Source: Promethearchaeota archaeon (lineage in GTDB: Archaea > Asgardarchaeota > Lokiarchaeia > Sigynarchaeales > SOKP01). From it: 13,278 nucleotides of DNA. Positions 1 through 6,446 of this stretch are shown here, piece by piece. The stretch is from NCBI GenBank assembly GCA_016839635.1, contig JAEOTV010000310.1, positions 1-13,278 on the forward strand. The letters run 5' to 3'. Made by a program: the position numbers and the translations under genes. The notes beneath the pieces were generated by a model, which worked only from the letters and a program-made list of their open reading frames with translations, was not told the origin of the DNA and searched no databases. Position 1 is the first letter of the stretch, and every line of letters begins with the position of its first letter.

Positions 1-224
1 AATTCTATGTAACTGACGCAAAATCAATTATTAATTATGGATTCGATAAAATAAGATTTATTTCTGCTGTTCCTGTTGGTGGATTTATTCGAGATGTAAC
101 ATATATTTCTAAAGTTGAATTAGTTAAGAGAGGTTTGAGATTCACTTCTCATCATACAATCGAAGTTAAGGGGCAAGATAAACCTGCTCTTGTGGCAGAC
201 TGGATTAATTTGCTTATTCTGTAA
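1..224 (+). CDS. MaoC-family (R)-specific enoyl-CoA hydratase, C-terminal fragment
   Basis: The window opens inside this gene. The reading frame starts at base 3 and runs 73 codons to TAA at 222-224. What remains matches the C-terminal half of MaoC-like hot-dog-fold dehydratases: a segment INYGFDKIRF, then SAVPVGGFIRD, then alternating strands ending in VEVKGQDKPALVADW-like text (here EVKGQDKPALVADW), which closes these proteins. Members hydrate or dehydrate acyl-CoA thioesters (2-enoyl-CoA to 3-hydroxyacyl-CoA) in the cytoplasm. The catalytic Asp/His pair lies in the missing N-terminal part, so activity cannot be judged. It fits the acyl-CoA dehydrogenase/Etf operon at the other end of the window. 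The family call rests on recognising the C-terminal pattern only. Confidence 0.72.
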   Translation, partial: FYVTDAKSIINYGFDKIRFISAVPVGGFIRDVTYISKVELVKRGLRFTSHHTIEVKGQDKPALVADWINLLIL

Positions 225-231
225 TAGTCTT

Positions 232-239
232 TTTATATA
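232..239 (+). promoter_or_regulatory. TATA-box candidate for the MFS transporter gene
   Basis: TTTATATA lies just after the MaoC stop codon and about 70 bp before the transporter ATG. It would put transcription start near 260 and leave a leader of about 45 nt. It is the best archaeal TATA match in the 81-bp gap. A poorer T-rich candidate (about 290-298) would be too close to the ATG. Confidence 0.3.
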
Positions 240-305
240 AATGCTAAGTAAAACTAATAACTACATTTTTCTTATAACTGAATTATTATGTTTTTATGAT
301 TATCA

Positions 306-1586
306 ATGAGCACTGAAAAGAAATTTACCCCTGATTTCAATGCAATGATAAGCATTGTAATGTTTAATTCGATTGGATTCTTTTTTTTGGACTATATTAT
401 ACCCGTTGTGTCAAGTAAAATTTTAGGTGCATCAAATTTACAAATTGGATTAATATTTGTTGTACAAGTTATTGGTTATATGATGTCTTCTTTCTTTATT
501 GGTTTTATCACTGATAAGGTTAAATCAAAAACAAGTTTGATTCTAATAGGTTCTTTTGGTAGGGGTATAGCTTATTTTTTTCTTTATACAGCTCTTATAT
601 TTAGTTCTTTAATTGGAATAGGAATCGGGACATTCAGTATCGGTTTTTTTGCAGGATTCTTCTGGATTCCATTTGATACGTTAGTTGCAGAAAAATCATC
701 TAAAAATCATCGCTCTGAAGCATACGGTAAAAGAGATGCTGCAATAGGAAGAGGAACCATTTTAGGGTCTCTAATAGGATTTCCTATTTTTGGATTTGCA
801 TCAGGCTATACAAATATTCCTCTGTTGATTTACTTAGCTATTTTAATTTTTGGGATTTCAAATTTCTATGGTGGTATTAAATTTTATAAGAAAGTTGATG
901 AATCTATAAAATTTACGGGTCAAGATGATAATAATAGTATGAAAAATCAAAATAATAGCAGTTCAACTAACCTTTTAAGTACATTTTCTTTTGGGTTAAT
1001 ATTCCTTGCACTAGTTTTATTATTAGCTAATATAAATGGCTCATTAGCTAGGCCATTTTTTAATGTATATATTATAAACGAAATTATTAATGATGAAACT
1101 TTAGCCATGTTTATATATGCTCCAAGTGGGTTTATAGCATTATTTTTATCACCCAAAATAGGACGTTACGTAGATAAAATCCATCCAATGATTGGCATTA
1201 CAATTTCAAGTGTTCTTGGATCTTTAGTTACGTGGTTCTTGATAAATACAAATGAACCATTCTTATTTGCATCACTTTTAACATTAGATCTAACGATCGT
1301 AACAATTGGTAACTTAACTTTTCAAAACTTTCTAAGTAGGGTCACTATAAAACACAGGGGTAAATTAATGGGATTTCGAACTGTAATGGTTAATTTTGGT
1401 TCTGTTATTGGACCTATTTTAGGGGGACTTGTCTCCGATATTATGGGACTTAAAGCACCTTTCATAATATCGATATTTGTTGAATTATCATTAGTTCCTT
1501 TCTACATTCTTTCAGTATATTTAATGAAAGACCATTTGAAGGAAAAATACGAAATCATAGAGAAAATGGAATTGGAAAGAATTTAA
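306..1586 (+). CDS. Major facilitator superfamily (MFS) transporter
   Basis: This 426-residue protein has about twelve hydrophobic segments in two sets of six, separated by a hydrophilic loop at residues 195-222 rich in Asn, Ser, Lys and Asp. The loop after the second membrane segment (residues 66-79, GFITDKVKSKTSLI) is a version of MFS motif A (GxLaDrxGRkxxl). A second charged stretch after the fourth helix (RSEAYGKRDAAIGRG) follows the usual MFS layout. Secondary transport across the cytoplasmic membrane is therefore likely, but nothing shows the substrate. It is not in an obvious operon: it stands 81 bp after the MaoC gene and ends 16 bp from the convergent MoaD-like gene. The ATG has no good ribosome site. 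Confidence 0.88.
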   Translation: MSTEKKFTPDFNAMISIVMFNSIGFFFLDYIIPVVSSKILGASNLQIGLIFVVQVIGYMMSSFFIGFITDKVKSKTSLILIGSFGRGIAYFFLYTALIFSSLIGIGIGTFSIGFFAGFFWIPFDTLVAEKSSKNHRSEAYGKRDAAIGRGTILGSLIGFPIFGFASGYTNIPLLIYLAILIFGISNFYGGIKFYKKVDESIKFTGQDDNNSMKNQNNSSSTNLLSTFSFGLIFLALVLLLANINGSLARPFFNVYIINEIINDETLAMFIYAPSGFIALFLSPKIGRYVDKIHPMIGITISSVLGSLVTWFLINTNEPFLFASLLTLDLTIVTIGNLTFQNFLSRVTIKHRGKLMGFRTVMVNFGSVIGPILGGLVSDIMGLKAPFIISIFVELSLVPFYILSVYLMKDHLKEKYEIIEKMELERI

Positions 1587-1599
1587 TTTTTTCAAAAAA
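1587..1599. terminator. Bidirectional T-tract terminator between convergent genes
   Basis: Six T, one C and six A fill most of the 16-bp gap between two convergent stop codons. It reads as a T6 tract on either strand right after each gene. Archaeal RNA polymerase terminates at such T tracts, so one short palindrome could end both transcripts. Confidence 0.5.
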
Positions 1600-1602
1600 G
1601 TT

Positions 1603-1884
1603 TCAACCTCCCACAAGAGGAGGTGAGATAACAATTTGATCTCTATCTTTCAATTTTGTGTCTAATTCATCCAAAAACATATAATTTCTCCCATTTACTA
1701 AAATAACTACGTGTCTCTCTAATTTTCCATAAGAATCTACGAAATTTTTCCTTATTTTGTTTCCGTGCTCATTCATGAATCGTTCGATTACATCTCTTAG
1801 AGTTTGTACATCTAAATATTCGATTTGTGTTAATCCAACATCAGTAGAAAAAATTGTCATTAACTTGAGCGTGACATCTACCAT
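1603..1884 (-). CDS. MoaD/ThiS-like ubiquitin-fold sulfur carrier (SAMP-like)
   Basis: This 93-residue protein ends in PPLVGG, the exposed diglycine tail of MoaD, ThiS and archaeal SAMP proteins. The tail is adenylated by an E1-like enzyme and then carries sulfur as a thiocarboxylate or is conjugated to lysines. The rest fits the beta-grasp plan: an opening strand (residues 1-12), a helix with TLRDVIERF, a strand with VILVNGRNY and the late loop KLKDRDQIVI that precedes the tail. It could donate sulfur for molybdopterin/tungstopterin, which the AOR enzyme encoded 2 kb away needs, or act in tRNA thiolation or protein modification. No MoaE or E1 gene is nearby to decide. It is divergent from the Fe-S oxidoreductase gene and has a TATA-like box centred about 26 bp before the ATG. 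Confidence 0.82.
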   Translation of the reverse strand: MVDVTLKLMTIFSTDVGLTQIEYLDVQTLRDVIERFMNEHGNKIRKNFVDSYGKLERHVVILVNGRNYMFLDELDTKLKDRDQIVISPPLVGG

Positions 1885-1904
1885 TAAATCATTAATATTC
1901 TATT

Positions 1905-1914
1905 GATATTAAAA
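1905..1914 (-). promoter_or_regulatory. TATA-box candidate for the MoaD-like gene
   Basis: On the minus strand this reads TTTTAATATC and lies 21-30 bp upstream of the ATG at 1884. That spacing is expected for a leaderless archaeal mRNA, and no Shine-Dalgarno site precedes the gene. Confidence 0.4.
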
Positions 1915-1919
1915 ATTTT

Positions 1920-1931
1920 ATTCTATAGAAT
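1920..1931. promoter_or_regulatory. 12-bp palindrome between divergent promoters, operator candidate
   Basis: ATTCTATAGAAT is a perfect palindrome midway between the two divergent TATA candidates (minus at 1905-1914, plus at 1976-1985). A dimeric regulator here could control both the MoaD-like and the Fe-S oxidoreductase gene. The sequence is AT-rich, so chance is a real alternative. Confidence 0.25.
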
Positions 1932-1975
1932 TATAAAGATTAATCACAAGGTTAAAAATTTTTAATTAATACTTT

Positions 1976-1985
1976 CAAATATAAC
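1976..1985 (+). promoter_or_regulatory. TATA-box candidate for the CCG-domain Fe-S gene
   Basis: CAAATATAAC is centred about 26 bp before the ATG at 2006 and is preceded by a short A/C stretch that could serve as BRE. The spacing predicts a leaderless transcript, which agrees with the lack of any purine-rich ribosome site before the ATG. Confidence 0.45.
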
Positions 1986-2005
1986 ATTTCATCCTCTCAA
2001 TTCAT

Positions 2006-3565
2006 ATGAACCGAATGAATTCCAAAAAAGAAATAATCGAGAAGTTAAAAAAGATTTTAAAAAAAGGGCAGCTCTTAACAGATTTAGAAGATCTATATGT
2101 TTATTCTTTTGAAAAAATCTTTTTGGATCAGAATAACATAAAGCCTGATATTGTTATTAGGAGCCCTTCTTTGGATGAAGAGAGTGAGCTACAAAAATTA
2201 TCCGAAAAACAAGATATTATTTTAATTGAGAGGGGAAAACGTACTACACCAACTCTAGGCGAATCTAATAAAACCATTATTTTAATAGATAATGTAGAAA
2301 TTCCTAATCTCGAAAGCTGTTTTGCTGAAATGAACGAAAAAGATGATTTTATACCTAGTTTAAAAAAATTCCCAATTAGTGGGTATGGAACATATAGAAA
2401 TATTGCTTCCGCAGTTCAGAATTTACTTATAGGAAAAATGTTAAATAAATGTCAAAAATGTACAACTTGTAGTGGTTATTGTACAGTAAGTCCTTCTTTT
2501 AATGGAGTCGAGACGTTTTCATCAAAAGGAAGAATGCTCATTACCAAAGGTATTATGAAAGGTGACTTAAAATTTTCAGAGAAAATTGTTGATATTTTAT
2601 ACAACTGTACAAAGTGTGGTCTCTGTTTTGCTCAATGCTTTCAAGATTTAGAATTTCATGAAGCAATACTTTATTTAAGAAATAGAATAGCTAAAAATAA
2701 TTTGGTTCCAGAGATCTTTCACGTAGCTGCTAAAAATATTTTTGAGCATGGAGACCCCAGTGCTATACCCGCTAGTCACCGACTTTCAAGAGTAAAAAAT
2801 TATTCTAAATTCAGTTTACCAGAAAAAGCAGAAACTCTTGGTTGGCTAGGGTGTACAGTAGCCACTCGAACTCCAAAAACTGCTGAATCTTTTATCAATA
2901 TTTTAAACCATGTTAATAAAAATTTCACAATGTTAGGAAAAGAAGAGGGATGCTGTGGATATGTCTTAATCTCATCTGGGTTGTGGGATGAAGCAAAAAA
3001 AGTTGCGAGTAGTGTAATTCAAAAAGTCGAAAATACTGAAGCGAAGACACTTATAACACCTTGTTCTGGTTGTTATTACACTTTCACGAGACTTTATCCT
3101 GAAGTTTTAGATATGCAAATGCCTTGCGAAATACTTCATACGTCTCAATACTTTGAGAACTTGATAAAAAATGAAAAAATCATGTTAAAACCATTAGATA
3201 TAAGTGTGACTTATCATGATCCTTGCTCACTGGGGAGGCATAGTAAAGTCTATGATGCACCACGTAATATATTGAAAGCGATTCCTAATCTTGAACTTAT
3301 CGAAATGCCAATGAATAGAAAATATGCTAGATGTTGTGGAGGTGGAGGGGGATTATGGTCATTTAATAACAATGTTAGTCTAGAATCAACAGAAACAAGA
3401 CTAAAAGAAGATTTACCTTCCACAAATGTTAACATATTAACGACTGCTTGTCCTCAATGTCAATTAAACTTCCGGTTTGCTTCTCGTACTAAGAGTCTTG
3501 ATATTAAATCATTAAAAATCTATGATATTACAGAATTATTAGAATTAGCAATGGATTTTAAATGA
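2006..3565 (+). CDS. CCG-domain Fe-S oxidoreductase (GlcF/LutA/HdrD-like) with vestigial FAD-domain N-terminus
   Basis: 519 residues. Two ferredoxin-type [4Fe-4S] motifs come first: C149, C152, C155, C159 and C201, C204, C207, C211. Two CCG domains follow: C283, CC316-317, C353/C356, then C407, CC443-444, C482/C485. This is the layout of GlcF, LutA and HdrD, which pass electrons between a flavin dehydrogenase and a quinone, ferredoxin or thiol disulfide; CCG domains often hold noncubane clusters. Before these, residues about 24-95 read like the start of a GlcD-type FAD-binding domain (LTDLEDLYVYS, then KPDIVIRSPS, then IERG), but the flavin domain stops after about 70 residues instead of several hundred. 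The protein is therefore either a decayed fusion or has a reused N-terminal module. No partner flavoprotein is adjacent, so the electron donor is unknown. Start: ATG 2006, with an in-frame ATG 9 bp downstream. Confidence 0.85.
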   Translation: MNRMNSKKEIIEKLKKILKKGQLLTDLEDLYVYSFEKIFLDQNNIKPDIVIRSPSLDEESELQKLSEKQDIILIERGKRTTPTLGESNKTIILIDNVEIPNLESCFAEMNEKDDFIPSLKKFPISGYGTYRNIASAVQNLLIGKMLNKCQKCTTCSGYCTVSPSFNGVETFSSKGRMLITKGIMKGDLKFSEKIVDILYNCTKCGLCFAQCFQDLEFHEAILYLRNRIAKNNLVPEIFHVAAKNIFEHGDPSAIPASHRLSRVKNYSKFSLPEKAETLGWLGCTVATRTPKTAESFINILNHVNKNFTMLGKEEGCCGYVLISSGLWDEAKKVASSVIQKVENTEAKTLITPCSGCYYTFTRLYPEVLDMQMPCEILHTSQYFENLIKNEKIMLKPLDISVTYHDPCSLGRHSKVYDAPRNILKAIPNLELIEMPMNRKYARCCGGGGGLWSFNNNVSLESTETRLKEDLPSTNVNILTTACPQCQLNFRFASRTKSLDIKSLKIYDITELLELAMDFK

Positions 3566-3572
3566 TTGTATC

Positions 3573-3728
3573 TTATTTTGCTAAACCTCGAACTTTCGGT
3601 TGGTTTGGCCATGGCCAAGAAATTCTATATTTAATATTACAGTGAGGACAAGTTGCCTCTTTGGCATTTGGTTGAACTGGAAAACGTTCAAGGCAATTCA
3701 TACACCTACATTTAAGATTTTCACTCAT
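3573..3728 (-). CDS. Small zinc-ribbon protein (51 aa)
   Basis: The minus strand holds a 51-codon reading frame from ATG (3728) to TAA (3573-3575). The protein starts MSENLKCRCMNC and continues to CPHC, giving C7, C9, C12, C27 and C30: two cysteine knuckles about 15 residues apart, as in a rubredoxin-like or zinc-ribbon fold that binds one Zn (or Fe). The tail is distinctive, with YRISWPWP followed by a basic end (PKVRG). A TATA-like run at 3749-3759 sits about 26 bp before the ATG. The gene lies 7 bp from the convergent end of the Fe-S oxidoreductase and points away from the AOR gene. Cysteine spacing, a plausible promoter and the tight fit between neighbours argue it is real. Its function is unknown; nucleic-acid binding or a small electron carrier are both possible. 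Confidence 0.75.
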   Translation of the reverse strand: MSENLKCRCMNCLERFPVQPNAKEATCPHCNIKYRISWPWPNQPKVRGLAK

Positions 3729-4015
3729 ATACTGATACCTACTTTATTTAAATATTAAAAGTTTTAAATTTATAGTGAAGTGGGTTCTCTTATATTGTTT
3801 TAATATAATTTACTACTTAATAGTTTTCGTTGAAATATTTAAATCTAATGGATAATATAAATAAAAAGTAAAAAATTTTTAATTTTGCAGTGAATACTAG
3901 TATTAAGATTAATTCTGACTTCAATTCTGTGGCACATGTGGGTACATTTTCCCATCGCACTGAAAAGCATAGTGATTTGCTTTAAAACGAAATTAAGAGA
4001 TAAGGGTGTAAAAAA
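3729..4015 (+). other. Intergenic region and probable leader of the AOR cluster
   Basis: It carries the promoter of the zinc-ribbon gene (minus) and, on the plus strand, must hold the promoter of the AOR cluster. TATA-like runs occur at about 3848-3875 and TTTAAAA at 3981-3987. A 7-bp inverted repeat (3790-3796 with 3802-3808) lies near its start. Between about 3930 and 3980 the base composition is less AT-rich than its surroundings and contains the palindrome CACATGTG (3933-3940) and a bulged hairpin ATCgCACT...AGTGAT (about 3953-3976). GGGTG at 4004-4008 is the ribosome site for the next gene. Confidence 0.4.
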
Positions 4016-5905
4016 ATAGTCTGGAATAAAGAAATTGCTTATATTGATTTAACTAGTGGTGAAATAACAAAAAAACAAATCCCAAAATCAATACGAGAGC
4101 AATTTTTAGGTGGTAGAGGGATAAATATGTATCTTCTTTACAATCACCTCTTACCTGGAACTGATCCTTTAAGTCCTGAAAATGTATTACTTATAGGTGC
4201 GGGTTTACTTACTGGAATCCCTGCAATGGGGAGCGGAAGATGTGATATCGCGGCAAAATCACCTATAACTGGTGGTATTGGGGATTCAAATATAGGAGGA
4301 TTTTTTGCACCAGAAATGAGAATGGCGGGATTTGATCATCTTGTTATAACAGGAAAAGCTGAGAAACCTTGCTATCTTTGGATACATGATGGAGAAATAG
4401 AAATAAAGGATGCTACTCATCTGTGGGGAAGGGATACATTTGAAACACAAAACTTAATCCGTTCAGATCATGGAGATGAAGAAATCAAATCTTTAGTTAT
4501 AGGTAGTGCTGGAGAAAACCTTGTACGATTCGCCAATATAAGAACTGGGATGAAAAATTCTGCCGGACGGACGGGTATGGGCTGTGTTATGGGTTCTAAA
4601 AATCTAAAGGCAATAGCAGCTCGTGGAACTATGGATATTCAATTCACTTACCCAGAGGAATTATTGGCTTATTGTAAAGAAATGATCGATATGGTTATGA
4701 AGAATCGATATTCTAGAGCAGCATCAAAATGGGGCACTCTTATTATATATAGCACTACAAATACAACGGGTTTGATCCGAACAAGAAACTTTCAATTAAA
4801 TCAGTTAGAACAAGGTTGGGATATTGAACCTGAAGAAATGGATAAGTTTACAATTGGAATGTCAGGCTGTTATGGATGTCCGGTGAGCTGTCGCCATCGT
4901 TATACCATGAAGGAAGGTTCGTTTGCTCCTTTTTTTGCAGAAGGACCAGAATATACTTCTTTAGGAGCATTTGGAACGATGGTTGATTGCAGAAAAATGG
5001 AAACTATTCTTGTAGCAAACCATTTAGTTAACAAATATGGTTTAGACACGTTAGAAACGGGAGGACTTATCGCTTGGGCTATGGAATTGTATGAGAAGGG
5101 AATACTTACTGAAAAAATCACAGATGGATTAAAGCTTGAATGGGGTAATGAAGAAGTTCTCTATGAACTAATTCGAAAAATAGCCTATCGTGAAGGTTTT
5201 GGTAATATCCTTGCTGATGGATTCAAGATTGCGATACCTAAGATCGGAGAAGAATCTAGATATTATGCGATCGAAGTAAAAGGTATGAGTAATTTGCATT
5301 CAGATGAGCGACCCACACCTAGCTTAGCATTAGGTATTACAACTTCCACCAGGGGTGCTGATCATTTGAGAGGACGCCCAGCTATAGATCTGTATGGATT
5401 ACCCGAAGATTTTTTGGAGGAGATATATGGTGGAAAAATGTCTTCGGATTATCGATCTTATGAAGGAAAGAGTCGCATGGTATGGTGGCAAGAACTCTTA
5501 TACGCAGTAACAGATTCAATTGGCACTTGTAAGTTCCAAACGGTTTTCTTAGCTGTTCATGCTCCGAATTGGGATGAATTCTCAAAATTGATCCATTTAG
5601 CTTCTGGGATGCAGTTTTCAAAATCTCAACTCTTTGATATTGGTGAAAGAATTTACACTCTTGAAAGAATGTTTAACAATAGAGAAGGGTTCTCAAGAAA
5701 AGATGATATTTTGCCAGAGAGATACTTCGAGGAACCAACACCTATTGGATTACCACGAGTGAAGGGTTTGAAAATCGACAGAGAGAAATTTGAAAAAATG
5801 CTCGATGAACATTATAACCTTCATGGTTGGGATAATAGTGGTATTCCTACTGAAAAAACTCTCCAGAGACTTGGAATAAAAAAAGAACCAACTAAAATTA
5901 TTTAA
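4016..5905 (+). CDS. Tungsten-type aldehyde ferredoxin oxidoreductase family catalytic subunit (AOR/BamB-like), non-canonical start
   Basis: AOR-family enzymes bind a bis-tungstopterin and one [4Fe-4S] cluster. They oxidise aldehydes with ferredoxin or, in BamB, reduce benzoyl-CoA. Counting from 4016, the cluster ligands are C285, C288, C292 and C505, close to C288/C291/C295/C494 of Pyrococcus AOR. Other family blocks are LGGRG (from 4109), GRCDIAAKSP, AGRTGMGCVMGSKNLKAIA, EGPEY and STRGADH. The first ATG is 4127, but the in-frame sequence upstream (WNKEIAYIDLTSGEI... QFLGGRG) is plainly the family N-terminus. That frame is closed by a stop at 4001 and contains no ATG, GTG or TTG. AUA at 4016, 7 nt after GGGTG, is the likeliest start and gives 629 residues. 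A one-base error in the A7 run, or ATA for ATG, are alternatives. The polyferredoxin gene follows after 16 bp, as BamC follows BamB. Confidence 0.88.
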   Translation: MVWNKEIAYIDLTSGEITKKQIPKSIREQFLGGRGINMYLLYNHLLPGTDPLSPENVLLIGAGLLTGIPAMGSGRCDIAAKSPITGGIGDSNIGGFFAPEMRMAGFDHLVITGKAEKPCYLWIHDGEIEIKDATHLWGRDTFETQNLIRSDHGDEEIKSLVIGSAGENLVRFANIRTGMKNSAGRTGMGCVMGSKNLKAIAARGTMDIQFTYPEELLAYCKEMIDMVMKNRYSRAASKWGTLIIYSTTNTTGLIRTRNFQLNQLEQGWDIEPEEMDKFTIGMSGCYGCPVSCRHRYTMKEGSFAPFFAEGPEYTSLGAFGTMVDCRKMETILVANHLVNKYGLDTLETGGLIAWAMELYEKGILTEKITDGLKLEWGNEEVLYELIRKIAYREGFGNILADGFKIAIPKIGEESRYYAIEVKGMSNLHSDERPTPSLALGITTSTRGADHLRGRPAIDLYGLPEDFLEEIYGGKMSSDYRSYEGKSRMVWWQELLYAVTDSIGTCKFQTVFLAVHAPNWDEFSKLIHLASGMQFSKSQLFDIGERIYTLERMFNNREGFSRKDDILPERYFEEPTPIGLPRVKGLKIDREKFEKMLDEHYNLHGWDNSGIPTEKTLQRLGIKKEPTKII

Positions 5906-5921
5906 GAATGAGGGAAATAAA

Positions 5922-6410
5922 ATGCAAAAAATATTATTTGTTGATCCTGAAAAATGTACTGGATGCAGACTATGTGAAAATGCATGTTCTCTCTTTCATG
6001 AAAAGGTTAGTAATCCTTCTCGAGCAAGAATTCATATCGTAAAATGGGAAAATGCTGGTTTATATGTACCAATGATTTGCCAACAATGTGAAACACCCAT
6101 TTGTCAGACTGTTTGTCCTATGGGTGCTATAAGTAGAGATGAGAAGACAGGAGCAGTTCTTATTGATAAAGATTTATGTGTAGGTTGTAAACTTTGTGTA
6201 ACTTTTTGTCCACTTGGTGGAGTAGGAATTGATAAGAATAGAAAGATTATTAAGTGCGATCTTTGTGATGGTGATCCTTTATGTGTAAAATTTTGTATTC
6301 CTGGAGCACTTCAATATATAGATGCAAATACCATTAATCTAAAAAAAAGAAGAATTGCTGCAGAAAAATTATCAGATTTAATGAAAAAATTATTAGATGT
6401 ATCAATTTAG
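5922..6410 (+). CDS. Four-cluster [4Fe-4S] ferredoxin subunit (HycB/BamC-like)
   Basis: 162 residues with sixteen cysteines in four cluster motifs: C12/C15/C18/C22, C53/C56/C61/C65, C86/C89/C92/C96 and C112/C115/C121/C125. The second and fourth have the wider spacing typical of DMSO-reductase B, HycB and YdhY-type electron-transfer subunits, where cysteines from different motifs share clusters. There is no signal peptide, so it acts in the cytoplasm. Lying 16 bp after the AOR gene with its own ribosome site (GAGGG, 5910-5914, 7 nt before ATG), it is almost surely the electron-wiring subunit of that tungstoenzyme, as in AorAB or BamBC pairs. Cysteine counts were read directly; the pairing with AOR is inferred from position and known systems. 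Confidence 0.9.
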   Translation: MQKILFVDPEKCTGCRLCENACSLFHEKVSNPSRARIHIVKWENAGLYVPMICQQCETPICQTVCPMGAISRDEKTGAVLIDKDLCVGCKLCVTFCPLGGVGIDKNRKIIKCDLCDGDPLCVKFCIPGALQYIDANTINLKKRRIAAEKLSDLMKKLLDVSI

Positions 6411-6430
6411 AGATTCTTTATAAATATTTA

Positions 6431-6436
6431 AGGTGG
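6431..6436 (+). promoter_or_regulatory. Ribosome binding site AGGTGG that fixes a TTG start
   Basis: AGGTGG lies 10 nt before TTG 6447. The next in-frame ATG (6462) would leave 25 nt, too far. This supports the TTG start and shows that GGTG-type sites are used in this genome. Confidence 0.7.
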
Positions 6437-6446
6437 ATTAATTATA

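Noticed and set aside
947..1156. Minus-strand reading frame inside the MFS transporter gene
   Set aside because: It is a shadow of a clear transporter on the plus strand, with no family pattern, ribosome site or promoter.
3250..3435. Minus-strand frame opposite the CCG domain
   Set aside because: Its proline run is the antisense of the glycine codons in CCGGGGG; the plus-strand protein is certain.
3893..3985. Short frame from GTG in the AOR frame, upstream of the AOR gene
   Set aside because: 31 codons, two in-frame stops before the AOR part, no recognisable motif and no ribosome site. It may be part of the leader.
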